Made by a program: the position numbers and the translations under genes. Positions 44,498 to 53,914 of a stretch of DNA of 56,286 nucleotides are shown in pieces. The first letter of the stretch is position 1, and each line of letters begins with the position of its first letter. The stretch lies in contig NZ_JAAMFN010000030.1 of the NCBI RefSeq assembly GCF_013376095.1, positions 1 to 56,286 of the forward strand, read 5' to 3'. The notes under the pieces are model-generated. The model ran no database searches. It saw nothing but the letters and a program-made list of their open reading frames with translations, and was not told the DNA's origin. This DNA is from Arthrobacter sp. SDTb3-6 (GTDB lineage: Bacteria; Actinomycetota; Actinomycetes; Actinomycetales; Micrococcaceae).

Positions 44498-46866
44498 TGC
44501 ACACCTCCGGTGGTCTTTGCGTCCTGCAGGGCATGCCACACACGCGAGGGCGTGCACGGCATCTTGATATCCCTCACGCCCAAGTGTCGCACGGCGTCCA
44601 GGACGCCGTTGACGATGGCCGGGGTGGAGGCGATGGTGCCGGCCTCGCCGACGCCCTTGGCACCGAGCTGGTTGGACGTGGCCGGGGTCTCGGTGCGGCC
44701 GGTGATGTAGTGGGGCAGGTCGGGGGCGCTGGGGACCAGGTAGTCCACGAAAGAGCCCGTGACCAGCGTGCCGGCGTCGTCGTACGCAGCCTCCTCATAG
44801 AGGGCCTGCGCGATGCCCTGCGCCAGGCCGCCATGCACCTGGCCCTCGACGAGCAGGGGGTTGACCACCACGCCGACGTCGTCCACGCACACGTATTTGA
44901 GGATGCCCACGTGCCCCGTCTCGGTGTCGACCTCGATGGCGGCCAGGTGGGTGCCGTGCGGGTAGGAGAAGTTCACCGGGTCGAAGGTGGCGTCCGAGTC
45001 CAGGTTGGGCTCGAAGCCGTCGGGCAGGTTGTGCGCGGCAAAGGTGGCCAGGGCAATCTCGCCCAGCGTGGTGGACTGGTCGGTGCCCTTGACCGTGAAG
45101 CTGCCGGCCGCGAATTCAATGTCCGCTTCGCTGGCCTCCATCAGATGGGCGGCCACCACCTTGGCCTTTTCAATGACCTTGTCGGCGGCAGCCAGCACGG
45201 CCATGCCGCCCACCGTCAGTGAGCGCGAGCCGTAGGTGTCCAGGCCGCGCTGGGATATTTGGGTGTCCCCGTGCAATACCTCGACGTTTTCAAACGGGAC
45301 GCCCAGCCGGTCCGCGACCAGCTGGCTCCAGGCGGTCTCATGCCCCTGCCCGTGGGCGGAGGAACCGGTGACGACCTCGATGTTCCCGGTAGGCAGCACC
45401 CGCACCTGGGCATGTTCCCAGCCGCCGGCGCCGTAGCTGAGCGAACCAAGCACCCGCGAGGGGGCCAGGCCGCACATTTCGGTGAACGTGGAAACGCCGA
45501 TGCCGAGCTGGACGGGATCGTTGGCGTCCCGGCGCCGCTTTTGTTCGGCCCGCAGGCCCTGGTAGTCGAAAAGGTCCACGGCCTTGGCCGTGGCGGCCTC
45601 GTAGTTGCCGGTGTCGTACTCCAGCCCGGCCACGGTGGTGAAGGGGAACTCCTCGTGCCGGATCCAGTTCTTCTCCCGCACGGCCAGCGGGTCCATGCCC
45701 AGCTCGGTGGCCAGCTCGTCCATCATCCGTTCGATGGCGAAGGTGGCCTCGGGCCGGCCGGCGCCGCGGTAGGCGTCGGTCCAGGTCTTGTTGGTGAAGA
45801 TGTTGTGGCATTCGAAGCGGTACGCCGGGAACTTGTAGATGGAGTTGTACATGAAGGCGCCCAGGATGGGTATGCCGGAGGTGACCAGGCCCAGGTAGGC
45901 GCCCATGTCCGCCAGCAGGTTCACGCTCAGGCCGGTGACGGTGCCGTCCTTCCGGGCGGACAGCTTCAGCCGCTGCACCTGCGCCCGGCCGTGGTGGCCG
46001 GCCTGCAGGGATTCGCTGCGGGTCTCGGTGTACTTGCACGGCTTGCCGGTGTGCCGGGCCGCCAGGACGGTGATGACCTCCTCGGGGGTGACCTGCAGTT
46101 TCCCGCCAAAGCCGCCGCCCACGTCCGGGGCGATCACGCGGACCTTGCTTTCCGGGATGCCCAGGGTCAGGGCGAGCATGAGGCGCAGGATGTGCGGGAT
46201 CTGCGTGGCCGACCACATCGTGATCTGTTCGCCCGTGGGGTCCACCACCGTAGAGCGCGGCTCCATGAACGCGGGGATGAGGCGCTGCTGGTACAGGGTG
46301 CGTTCGATCAGCACCTCGGCGTTGTCGATGGCGTCCTGCACGGAGCTGCCGGTGCCGGCCTCCGCGGAGTCGAACACCCAGGTGGCGGACAGGTTGGACT
46401 CCAGTGCCGTGTGGGCCAGGACCTTGTCCGTGAAGGCCTCCTCCAGGTCCATGACCACCGGCAGCTCCTCGTAGCTGACGTCGACGAGTTCGACGGCGTC
46501 CCGTGCGGCTGCCGCGCTGCGCGCCACGATCACGGCGACCACCTCGCCGGCAAAGGCGACCTCCTCGACGGCGATGGCGCCGTGGGCGGGGGCCTTCTGG
46601 TCCGGCGTGATGGGCCAGGCGTTCGGCAGGCTGCCCTGCTCCCCGGCCACGTCCGCGCCGGTGAGCACTGCCATGACCCCGGGGGAGGACTTGGCGGCCG
46701 CGGTGTCGATGGCGGTGATCTTTGCGTGGGCGTAGGGGCTGCGCACCATGGCCAGGTGCAGCATGCCCGGCAGCACCATGTTGTCGGTAAAGCGGGAACG
46801 GCCAGTGACCAGGTGGCGGTCCTCCTTGCGGAGCCGGGCCTTGCCAATTTCTGCGGTGGCGGTCAT
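44494..46866 (-). CDS. coxL: Molybdenum hydroxylase large subunit, form II CO dehydrogenase-like
   Basis: A 790-residue molybdopterin-cytosine-dinucleotide subunit. [19 protein letters not shown] and GVGEAGT (with the active-site Glu) mark the family. The active-site loop near residues 363-369 is AYRGAGR, the form II signature, rather than the AYxCSFR loop of form I enzymes whose Cys binds copper. True CO oxidation is therefore not assured; form II enzymes may use other aldehydes or heterocycles. The frame open to 47106 is longer, but ATG 46866 fits the family and overlaps the small subunit by 4 bp. Confidence 0.92.
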   Translation of the reverse strand: MTATAEIGKARLRKEDRHLVTGRSRFTDNMVLPGMLHLAMVRSPYAHAKITAIDTAAAKSSPGVMAVLTGADVAGEQGSLPNAWPITPDQKAPAHGAIAVEEVAFAGEVVAVIVARSAAAARDAVELVDVSYEELPVVMDLEEAFTDKVLAHTALESNLSATWVFDSAEAGTGSSVQDAIDNAEVLIERTLYQQRLIPAFMEPRSTVVDPTGEQITMWSATQIPHILRLMLALTLGIPESKVRVIAPDVGGGFGGKLQVTPEEVITVLAARHTGKPCKYTETRSESLQAGHHGRAQVQRLKLSARKDGTVTGLSVNLLADMGAYLGLVTSGIPILGAFMYNSIYKFPAYRFECHNIFTNKTWTDAYRGAGRPEATFAIERMMDELATELGMDPLAVREKNWIRHEEFPFTTVAGLEYDTGNYEAATAKAVDLFDYQGLRAEQKRRRDANDPVQLGIGVSTFTEMCGLAPSRVLGSLSYGAGGWEHAQVRVLPTGNIEVVTGSSAHGQGHETAWSQLVADRLGVPFENVEVLHGDTQISQRGLDTYGSRSLTVGGMAVLAAADKVIEKAKVVAAHLMEASEADIEFAAGSFTVKGTDQSTTLGEIALATFAAHNLPDGFEPNLDSDATFDPVNFSYPHGTHLAAIEVDTETGHVGILKYVCVDDVGVVVNPLLVEGQVHGGLAQGIAQALYEEAAYDDAGTLVTGSFVDYLVPSAPDLPHYITGRTETPATSNQLGAKGVGEAGTIASTPAIVNGVLDAVRHLGVRDIKMPCTPSRVWHALQDAKTTGGVQ

Positions 46867-47393
46867 TTCACACCTGCCGTTTCGGTCTCGTCCGCCGTGG
46901 CTGAAACCCCGGAGTCGTCGTAGACGGTGCCGTCGGCCACACTCTTCACGGCGGCCACAATGTTTTGGTAGCCGGTGCAGCGGCACAGGTTGCCTTCCAG
47001 CCCGTCGCGGATCTCCGCCTCGCTCGGGTGCGGGTTTTCCGTCAGGAGGGAGGCCGACTGCATGATCATCCCGGGGGTGCAGAAGCCGCATTGGAGTGCG
47101 TGGCACTGGTGGAAGGCTTCCTGCAGCGGTGCCAGCTTGCCGTCCCGGGACATGCCCTCGATGGTGGTGACCTTGTGCCCGGCCGCCTGTACGGCCAACA
47201 TGGTGCAGGACTTCACGCTCACCCCGTCCAGGTGGACGGTGCAGGCGCCGCAGTTGGTGGTGTCGCAGCCAATCAACGTCCCGGTCTTGCCGAGGCGTTC
47301 GCGAAGGTACTGGACCAGCAAGAGCCGTGGCTCGACGTCGTCGGTGTATTCCACCCCGTCAACTTCGACAGTGATGGTCTTGGAACTCGCCAT
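46863..47393 (-). CDS. coxS: Molybdenum hydroxylase small ([2Fe-2S]) subunit
   Basis: A 176-residue protein with two [2Fe-2S] clusters: the plant-type site [15 protein letters not shown] near residue 43 and the second site [12 protein letters not shown] with [11 protein letters not shown] near residues 100-145. It relays electrons from the molybdenum site to FAD. The preceding XdhC-like gene ends 93 bp upstream, so this may start a new transcript. Confidence 0.94.
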   Translation of the reverse strand: MASSKTITVEVDGVEYTDDVEPRLLLVQYLRERLGKTGTLIGCDTTNCGACTVHLDGVSVKSCTMLAVQAAGHKVTTIEGMSRDGKLAPLQEAFHQCHALQCGFCTPGMIMQSASLLTENPHPSEAEIRDGLEGNLCRCTGYQNIVAAVKSVADGTVYDDSGVSATADETETAGVK

Positions 47394-47486
47394 TGAGATC
47401 TCCTTAGTGTCACTGTGGAGAGGCGCACGCGACTGCCCCGCTCCAGCCCTGGTGTGAGCCACGTTACCCCACGGCCGAAGTTTTAG

Positions 47487-48653
47487 TTAGGGCACGTTCG
47501 AATTCACGCCCGGGTCCCCGCCGGCGCCGTCGGTGAGGGGTTCGTGGTGGATCCGCACGTTCATGTGGCTCAGCCGCCCGCCCTTGCCGCCCCACCGCAG
47601 TGAAATGATTTCCGCCGCAATGGACACCGCCGTTTCCTCCGGCGTGCGCGAGCCCAGGTCCAGGCCGATGGGGCTGGAGAGGCGTTCCAGCTCCGCCTCC
47701 GACAGCCCCGCCCCGCGCAGCCTCGCCAGCCGGTCCACGTGCGTGCGCCGCGAACCCATGGCACCGATGTAGGCGACGTCGTGGCGCAGCGCCACCTCCA
47801 GCAGCGGGACGTCAAACTTGGGGTCGTGCGTCAGGACGCAGATCACGGTCCGCGGGTCGATCTGGCCGGCGTCAAGCTGGGCCTGCAGGTACCGGTGCGG
47901 CCACTCCACCACCACCTCGTCGGCCGAGGGGAAGCGCGCCTTTGTGGCAAACACCGCGCGGGCGTCGCACACCGTGACCCGGTAGCCCAGGAAGCTGCCC
48001 TGCCTTGCCACGGCCGCGGCAAAGTCGATGGCGCCAAACACGAGCATGCGCGGCTGCGGGGCGAAGCTGACGACAAACACGCGCATGCCGTCCCCGCGGC
48101 GCTCTCCGTCGGGGCCGTACATCAGCGTGGTGTTCCGCGCCGCGGCCAGCAGCCCCTGGGCGTCATCGCTGACGGCATGGTTGGCGCGGTCGCTGCCCAG
48201 GGAACCGGAGAAGCCGTCGGCGTGCACCACCAGGTGCCGTCCCAGCCAGGCCGGGTCGGGGTGTTCGATCACGGTGACCACGGCCACCGGCACGCCCGCG
48301 TCGACGTCGTCGGCCACGCCCTGCAGCTCCGGGAACGACTCCTGGGAGACGGCTTCGACAAAGACGTCCAGGATGCCCCCGCAGGTCAGCCCCACCTCAA
48401 AGGCGTCGTTGTCGCTGATGCCGTAGCGCTGGAGCACGGGGGTGCCGTCGGCCACGACGCTCGTGGCCAGTTCGTACAGGGCCCCCTCCACGCAGCCGCC
48501 CGAGACGGAGCCCACTGCCCGGCCGTCGGCGTCCACCATCATGGACGCCCCGGCAGGGCGCGGGGCGGAGCGGAAGGTGCGCACCACCGTCCCCAGCCCC
48601 ACCGTCTGGCCTGCCGCCAGTGCGGCGCCTAGATCCTTCAACACTTCACGCAT
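47487..48653 (-). CDS. XdhC/CoxF-family maturation protein
   Basis: A 388-residue protein with an N-terminal XdhC/CoxI domain (GTVVRTFRSAPRPAGASM, GSVSGGCVEGALYELA) and a C-terminal Rossmann-type XdhC domain (LVFGAIDFAAAVARQG, YIGAMGSRRTH). XdhC binds molybdenum cofactor and helps make and insert its sulfurated form. ATG 48653 overlaps the VWA gene by 8 bp. Confidence 0.9.
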   Translation of the reverse strand: MREVLKDLGAALAAGQTVGLGTVVRTFRSAPRPAGASMMVDADGRAVGSVSGGCVEGALYELATSVVADGTPVLQRYGISDNDAFEVGLTCGGILDVFVEAVSQESFPELQGVADDVDAGVPVAVVTVIEHPDPAWLGRHLVVHADGFSGSLGSDRANHAVSDDAQGLLAAARNTTLMYGPDGERRGDGMRVFVVSFAPQPRMLVFGAIDFAAAVARQGSFLGYRVTVCDARAVFATKARFPSADEVVVEWPHRYLQAQLDAGQIDPRTVICVLTHDPKFDVPLLEVALRHDVAYIGAMGSRRTHVDRLARLRGAGLSEAELERLSSPIGLDLGSRTPEETAVSIAAEIISLRWGGKGGRLSHMNVRIHHEPLTDGAGGDPGVNSNVP

Positions 48654-49770
48654 TGGAAACCACGCCCAACAACTCCTCGAAGCTTTTTAGTGAATGGCCG
48701 TCAACAAAGTGGTCAACGTGCGGCAGGACGGCCATGATCCCCTGCTGCACCGGCCGGTAGCCGTCCTTGCCGCGGTGCGGGTTGGACCAGATGACGCGGC
48801 GCGCCACATGGTGCAGGCGCTCCACCTGGCGGCCCAGGAGCGCAGGGTCCCCGCGTTCCCAGCCGTCGCTGGCGATGACGACGACGGCGCCCCTCGCCAC
48901 GGCGCGCTGCCCCCACCGGTCGTTGAACGCCCGCAGCACCTCACCCAGCCGCGTGCCGCCGGACCAGTCCGGCACGGTCCTGCCCGCAACGGCCAGCGCG
49001 TCGTCGGGATCCGGCAGGCGCAGGGCGCCTGTCACGCGGGTCAACCGGGTGCCGAGCGTGAACACCTCGACCTCGTGCGGGGCTGCGGACACGACGCGGT
49101 GGGCCAGCCGCAGCAGGCTGTCGGCATAGGGCGCCATCGATCCGGATACGTCCACGAGCCAGACAACCCTGCGCAGCCGGCGGGGGGCGCGCGCCCGGCG
49201 CAGCGGCCCCGGCTCGCCGCCGCGCCGCAGCTGGTCGCGCAGGGTGCGGACCCGGTCCACCTGGCCGTGCGGGTTCAGCTTCCGGCGCCGGCCCGGGCGT
49301 GTGGGCAGGCGCACCGCCAGCCCGGCAAACAGTTGGCGCAGCAGGGCCGTGCCGTCCGCATCCAGCGTGGCCACGTCCCGGTGCCGGAGCAGTTCGCGCC
49401 GGCTGGCCAGCGCACGTGCCTCCTCCCCGGTGCCGTCCGAGGATCCGGCACCGTCCTCCAGCGAAGCCTCGGTGACCGTTGTGGCCGCCGTGTCCCGGGC
49501 CGTTGCCGCAGCATGTTCCGGGGCAAACCAGGCCTCAAAGGTGCGCTGGTAGGCGGCGAGTTCCTCCGGCGCGGCGCATAGCGTGGCCCGGCCGGCCCAG
49601 AAGACGTCCTGCCGGCGGCCCACGTCAAGCCGGGCGGCGGCCTCAACGAAGCTGCGGGCCCGGTCGGCCGTCACCTTGACACCGGCAGCGCGGACGGCGG
49701 AGGCGAAGGCCAGCAGGATCTCCTCGGCGCTGTGGGTGCCGGCGGGCGGCGCGGCGGTTTGGGCAGGCAC
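48646..49770 (-). CDS. VWA-domain CoxE-like protein
   Basis: A 374-residue protein. The C-terminal half is a von Willebrand A domain with the metal-site motif WLVDVSGSMAPYADSL near residue 205. The N-terminal half is helical with an Asp/Glu- and Ser-rich segment around residues 95-120. CoxE works with the AAA+ protein CoxD to mature the active site. The GTG start at 49770 lies 3 bp after the CoxD-like stop. Confidence 0.88.
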   Translation of the reverse strand: MPAQTAAPPAGTHSAEEILLAFASAVRAAGVKVTADRARSFVEAAARLDVGRRQDVFWAGRATLCAAPEELAAYQRTFEAWFAPEHAAATARDTAATTVTEASLEDGAGSSDGTGEEARALASRRELLRHRDVATLDADGTALLRQLFAGLAVRLPTRPGRRRKLNPHGQVDRVRTLRDQLRRGGEPGPLRRARAPRRLRRVVWLVDVSGSMAPYADSLLRLAHRVVSAAPHEVEVFTLGTRLTRVTGALRLPDPDDALAVAGRTVPDWSGGTRLGEVLRAFNDRWGQRAVARGAVVVIASDGWERGDPALLGRQVERLHHVARRVIWSNPHRGKDGYRPVQQGIMAVLPHVDHFVDGHSLKSFEELLGVVSNA

Positions 49771-49773
49771 GTC

Positions 49774-50658
49774 TCACCCCAGCATCCGGGCCAGGGCGGC
49801 GGTGACCCGCTCGGTGTCCTCACGGTACTTGCACAGCGCCCCAATGGTCGCGGCAGCGCTGGCCAGGTCCAGTTCGGCCCGGCCCAGCTGCTGGAGGGCC
49901 CGGGCCCAGTCCAGGGTTTCGGCGACGCCCGGCGGTTTGAGGATCCCGTCCGTGGCGCGGATCTGCTGCACGGTGCGCACCACCTGTTCGGCCAGCAGGG
50001 CGGGCACGTGGGGGAGCCGCGAACGCACAATCTCCACCTCACGGGCCAGCCCCGGGTGGTCGATCCAGTGGTAGAGGCAGCGCCGCTTCAGCGCGTCGTG
50101 GAGGTCGCGCGTGCGGTTGGAGGTCAGCACCACGATGGGTGCGGTGTCCGCCTTGACCGTGCCAAACTCCGGGATCGAGACCTGGTAGGTGGAGAGGACC
50201 TCGAGCAGGAACGCCTCAAATTCGTCGTCGGCCCGGTCGATCTCATCGATGAGCAGCACGGCCGGGCTTTCCTGGAGCGCCTTGAGGATGGGGCGGGCCA
50301 GCAGGAAGCGCCGGTCATAGAGGCTGCTTTCCAGCTCGGCCGTGCTCAGCCCGGAACCGCCGCCGGCCTCGACGCTGCGCAGGTGCAGGATCTGCGCCGT
50401 GAAGTCCCAGTCGTAGAGCGCCTGGGAGGCGTCAATGCCTTCGTAGCACTGGAGCCTGATCAGCGGCAGCATAAACGCCTCGGCCAGCGCCTCGGCCAGG
50501 GAGGTCTTGCCGGTGCCGGGCTCGCCCTCGAGCAGCAGCGGCCGCTCCATGGCCAGGGCGAGGTAGCCGATGGTGGCCAGGCCGTCGTCGGCCAGGTATC
50601 CGGTGGCGGCCAGCATGTCCTGCAGTGCGGTGGCGGAAAGGATCGACGTCTTCGTCAT
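49774..50658 (-). CDS. MoxR/CoxD-type AAA+ ATPase
   Basis: A 294-residue AAA+ protein. Walker A is GEPGTGKTSLAEALA near residue 42, Walker B is AVLLIDEIDRADDEFEAF, and SNRTRDLHDALKRRC holds sensor 1 and the arginine finger. CoxD of A. carboxidovorans helps insert copper and sulfur into the Cox active site; here the form II loop makes the copper step doubtful. It is the first gene of the cluster and divergent from a DUF503 gene. Confidence 0.9.
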   Translation of the reverse strand: MTKTSILSATALQDMLAATGYLADDGLATIGYLALAMERPLLLEGEPGTGKTSLAEALAEAFMLPLIRLQCYEGIDASQALYDWDFTAQILHLRSVEAGGGSGLSTAELESSLYDRRFLLARPILKALQESPAVLLIDEIDRADDEFEAFLLEVLSTYQVSIPEFGTVKADTAPIVVLTSNRTRDLHDALKRRCLYHWIDHPGLAREVEIVRSRLPHVPALLAEQVVRTVQQIRATDGILKPPGVAETLDWARALQQLGRAELDLASAAATIGALCKYREDTERVTAALARMLG

Positions 50659-50723
50659 GGCACCAGCATAGGGCCATCGGCGGGGTGCGGGACGGCCGTG
50701 GCGGGCAGGAGGACGATGGAAGC

Positions 50724-51017
50724 ATGTGGATTGGCTGGATTGAATTCGACCTGTTGCTTGGCGACGTCCATTCGCTGAAGGGGAAGCGCTCGGTGCTGCG
50801 CCCCCTGAGTGCGGAGGTCCGCAGGCGCTTCGAGGTGTCCGTTGCGGAGGTGGACCTTCAGGAGCTGCACCGGCGCACGGTCCTTGGGGCGTGCCTGGTC
50901 GCCGCCGACCGGGCGCACGTGGTGGCGGTGCTGGATGCCGTCGAAAGGCATGTCGCCGCCCGTCCCGGCGTCGAGCTGCTCAGCGCGCGGCGCCGGGAGG
51001 TCACCAGTGACGACTGA
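50724..51017 (+). CDS. DUF503 protein
   Basis: A 97-residue protein of the DUF503 (YlxP-like) family, with DVHSLKGKRSVLRPL as its signature and a compact alpha/beta fold. AGGAGG precedes ATG 50724. In other bacteria such genes lie near translation factors; here it stands alone. Function unknown. Confidence 0.88.
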   Translation: MWIGWIEFDLLLGDVHSLKGKRSVLRPLSAEVRRRFEVSVAEVDLQELHRRTVLGACLVAADRAHVVAVLDAVERHVAARPGVELLSARRREVTSDD

Positions 51018-51075
51018 CGGGGCCTGTTGTGCGGCGGATAATGGGCGACGCCTTGTGGGAAGGCCGCCGCCGCGG

Positions 51076-51285
51076 TCAGCGTTCCAGCCGGAAGCCCACC
51101 TTGATGGTGACCTGCCAGTCGGCGATGGTGCCCTCGTTGATGTGGCCCCGGATTTCCTTGACCTCGAACCAGTCAAGGTTCCGCAGGGTCTGTGACGCCG
51201 CCGCGATGCCGTTCTTGATGGCCGCGTCGACGCTTTCGGAGGAGGTGCCGACGATTTCGGACAGGCTGTATGTTTGGTCCGCCAT
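51076..51285 (-). CDS. Dodecin family flavin-binding protein
   Basis: A 69-residue dodecin: SLSEIVGTSSESVDAAIKNG, the flavin-stacking Trp in LRNLDWFEVKEIRG, and DWQVTIKVGFRLE. Dodecins assemble into hollow dodecamers that store FMN or riboflavin. ATG 51285 is the family start; the upstream frame to 51504 is not coding. It converges on DUF503. Confidence 0.95.
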   Translation of the reverse strand: MADQTYSLSEIVGTSSESVDAAIKNGIAAASQTLRNLDWFEVKEIRGHINEGTIADWQVTIKVGFRLER

Positions 51286-51493
51286 GATTGCTCCCGTTGT
51301 CCAAGGGCCGATGATTGTGCGGCCCGCCCCACCGGCGGCCCGTTGTTGCAGACTAGCCGACGGCGGCCCGGTTGGAAATGGTTGGGGCGTGAATCCCGCG
51401 ACTGGGCCTACGGGACCATGCCAGCCCAGTCCGGTGCGACGTAGGCTGGAAGGCAGGGCGGCAGCACCCCGGCAGAAGGGCGATGGGCAAACC

Positions 51494-52030
51494 GTGGACA
51501 GCACTTCGGTCTATTTGGACGTGGACGGCGTTCTCTGTCCGTTTGGGCCGGAAGGGGCCTCGGACTGGGGGACGGACTATGACTACGCGGACATTGGCCT
51601 GTTGGGCGTCCACTATGCGCCGGAGCTGGTCGACGCACTCAACGTTCTCTCGCGCCGTCCCGGCGTGCGTTTTGTCTGGTTGACCAGCTGGGAGGACCTG
51701 GCGCCCAAATACCTGTGCCGGGCCATCGGGCTGGACGGGCGGCACTGGCCGGTGCTCCGCAGCGGCGGGCAAGGCGGGGTACACGACTGGTGGAAGCTGG
51801 AGGCCATCCAGGGCGACATTGAAAGGCACCGCCCGGCCCGTGCCGTGTGGATTGACGACCAGCTCGACTTCGAGGAGGCCGCGGTGGCGTGGATGGGCTT
51901 TATGGGCCGCGGCATCCTGGGCGTGTCGCCGGATCCGCGGCGCGGGATCTCCCGTGCCGGGCTCGGCCGGATCACGGCGTTCCTCGACGCCGGCGCGGGA
52001 ACGGCACCCCCGCACCCGACGGGCGCGTGA
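51494..52030 (+). CDS. HAD-like protein related to the SAK RNA-repair HAD domain
   Basis: A 178-residue protein with the HAD nucleophile motif VYLDVDGVLCPFG, a Thr/Ser motif in FVWLTSWEDLAP and the acidic motif AVWIDDQLDFEEAA. The short form without a cap, with WLTSW, resembles the HAD domain of Swiss Army Knife RNA-repair proteins. The start is the GTG at 51494; the long upstream frame is not supported. The substrate is unknown. Confidence 0.72.
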   Translation: MDSTSVYLDVDGVLCPFGPEGASDWGTDYDYADIGLLGVHYAPELVDALNVLSRRPGVRFVWLTSWEDLAPKYLCRAIGLDGRHWPVLRSGGQGGVHDWWKLEAIQGDIERHRPARAVWIDDQLDFEEAAVAWMGFMGRGILGVSPDPRRGISRAGLGRITAFLDAGAGTAPPHPTGA

Positions 52031-52065
52031 GCGCCGGCCTTGATGTGCAGCTCCCGGGAGGACGC

Positions 52066-52719
52066 TCAGCCCCCCAGTTCCGGGAGGTACAGTTCTCCGA
52101 CGGCGATGGTGGCGGCAAGCCTGTTCGCCGGCCCCGGCAGCGGGCAGGCCCAGGCCTCGTCATAGGCGCACGACGGGTTGTAGGCGAAGTTGAAGTCCAG
52201 GGTGAAGGTGTTGCCGGAGCAACCCAGGAACGCGCCCTTGATGGTGTCCAGCAGGTAGCGGCCGGCACCGTAGCTGCCGCCGGGCTTCCCGGAGCCGCCA
52301 TCCCGGAACGGGACAAAGAGGCCGCCGCCGTAGCTGCGCAGCTGCCACACGGCCAGGGTGCCGAGGCCGGGGACAGTGAAGGTGCCCAGTCGCGTAAAGG
52401 GCACCGTGCCGTCGGTGCCGGTCCGCACCAGCATCTCCTCGCCGGCGCCCCCGGCGTCGAGCACCGACTCCACGCGGAACGCGGGGTCGTAGGGGGCCAC
52501 GCGCAATCCCTTGAAGCGGGCCTTTTTCTCCGCGTCCAGGGCCGACGCCGGATGCCCGGCGAACAAGGCATCCCGTTCCCGCACCCACAGCGCGTGGGCG
52601 GCGGCGGCGCCGTCGGCCGCGGCTGTGCTGCGGACCCCGGCGTACAACTCGAAGGTGCGCAGCCGCCAGTCCATGACGGCGGTTGCAGCCGCCCCCGCGG
52701 ACGTTCCGACGGCGCCCAC
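52066..52719 (-). CDS. DUF1684 protein
   Basis: A 217-residue protein of the DUF1684 family, with WQLRSYGGGLFVPFRD and the C-terminal NFAYNPSCAYDEAWACPLP. It has no predicted signal or membrane helix. The GTG at 52719 and ATG at 52674 are both possible; the residues between are Ala/Gly-rich and neither has a good ribosome-binding site. It follows the oxygenase gene by 6 bp and is probably in the same operon. Function unknown. Confidence 0.82.
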   Translation of the reverse strand: MGAVGTSAGAAATAVMDWRLRTFELYAGVRSTAAADGAAAAHALWVRERDALFAGHPASALDAEKKARFKGLRVAPYDPAFRVESVLDAGGAGEEMLVRTGTDGTVPFTRLGTFTVPGLGTLAVWQLRSYGGGLFVPFRDGGSGKPGGSYGAGRYLLDTIKGAFLGCSGNTFTLDFNFAYNPSCAYDEAWACPLPGPANRLAATIAVGELYLPELGG

Positions 52720-52725
52720 GGCGGG

Positions 52726-53748
52726 CTACCCGCCGAGTTCCGGGTAGTGGATGGCCGCCGTCTGCGGGTGGGCACGGACCCAGCCCTTGAGCACATTGGC
52801 TCCGTAGGAGGACAGCATGGGGTTCTCGGGGTCGTCACTGACGCCCCGGGCCTCGGCGGCGAGCCCGGCGGGCAGCGGCACCGTCCCGATGACGGCGTCC
52901 AGGCGGGGGGACCAGAAGAACGGCACGGAGTATCGGTCCACGCCCGGCGCGGGGGCGGTGACGCGGTGGATGGTGGCCATGAGGTAGCCGTTGGTGGCAA
53001 CTTCGAGCATTTCGCCCAGGTTCACCACCAGCGCCCCGGGGATGGGCTCCACGGCAATCCATTCCTCCTGGCCGTGCGGCTGGACCTCCAGCCCGCCCAC
53101 CCCGTCCTGGAGCAGCAGCGTCACAAAGCCGTAGTCGGCGTGTGAGCCCACGCCCTGCGTGCCGGCCTCCGGCACCTGCCCGCCCACGTAGTGGACCAGC
53201 TTCCCCATCCAGGCCGGTGACTGAGCGAACGGTTCGGCAAAGTAATCCTCCGGCAGGCCCAGGGCGGCACTGATGCCCGCCAGCAGTTCCATGCCAACGC
53301 CGGACATGAGCGCAGCCCAGCGTTCGGCGGCCTTTTCAAGTTCCGGGTAGCCATCCGGCCATTGGTTGTGGCCCTGCAGCCGCAGGAAGAGCTTGTCCGC
53401 GGGGACCTCGGCCAGCGGCTCGCGGTCCGGGCCGAAGTCGATTTGCTCACGGGAATCCGCGCGGCCGCGGGTGATTTCGGTGCCCAGGCGGGTGTAGCCG
53501 CGGAACTGGGCGGAATTGCGGTTGTCCAACGCCAGGCGTTGTTCCAGGGGCAGCCGGAAAAAGGCGGCGATGGTGTCCAGGAGGTCCTGCGCCTGGCCGG
53601 GCGTGGCACCGTAGTTGGTGACCTGGAAAAAGCCCACGTTGTGTGCGGCATCCCGGAGGGCGTCGATGAATTCCGGGCTGAAGGCACCGTCGGGGGTGCG
53701 GGCCGTGGAGAGATCCAGGACAGGGACGGAAGTGCGTGTTGTGCTCAT
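52726..53748 (-). CDS. 2-oxoglutarate/Fe(II) oxygenase, isopenicillin N synthase-like
   Basis: A 340-residue enzyme with the N-terminal DIOX_N domain (FFQVTNYGATPGQAQDLL) and a C-terminal jelly-roll. The iron ligands are His and Asp in GSHADYGFVTLLLQD and His in MATIHRVTAPAP; RYSVPFF contains the Arg and Ser that hold 2-oxoglutarate. The substrate is unknown. It is not in a recognisable natural-product cluster. Confidence 0.92.
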   Translation of the reverse strand: MSTTRTSVPVLDLSTARTPDGAFSPEFIDALRDAAHNVGFFQVTNYGATPGQAQDLLDTIAAFFRLPLEQRLALDNRNSAQFRGYTRLGTEITRGRADSREQIDFGPDREPLAEVPADKLFLRLQGHNQWPDGYPELEKAAERWAALMSGVGMELLAGISAALGLPEDYFAEPFAQSPAWMGKLVHYVGGQVPEAGTQGVGSHADYGFVTLLLQDGVGGLEVQPHGQEEWIAVEPIPGALVVNLGEMLEVATNGYLMATIHRVTAPAPGVDRYSVPFFWSPRLDAVIGTVPLPAGLAAEARGVSDDPENPMLSSYGANVLKGWVRAHPQTAAIHYPELGG

Positions 53749-53843
53749 GTACCCAGACTGCCCCCATCCGGGCCCAAATGGCTAAGGAATATTTCCGATT
53801 GTTTCGCGCCCGATTTGCACAGCCGAAACCGTTGTGCCTCCAT

Positions 53844-53885
53844 AAGTTCGACGGCGGCACCACCGCGGGTGCCGCCTTCGAACTT
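53844..53885 (-). terminator. Very long hairpin after the Old Yellow Enzyme gene
   Basis: An 18-bp stem with one mismatch (left arm AAGTTCGACGGCGGCACC, right arm its complement) closes a 6-nt loop. It begins 30 bp after the stop of the minus-strand gene at 53915 and ends 96 bp before the oxygenase start. Confidence 0.75.
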
Positions 53886-53914
53886 CCTGCAGGGAAACAT
53901 GGAAATCGGCCCTT

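Noticed and set aside
45259-46923. A 554-codon plus-strand frame opposite the molybdenum hydroxylase large subunit
   Set aside because: Gly/Val/His/Asp-rich shadow translation; the other strand has all the molybdopterin motifs.
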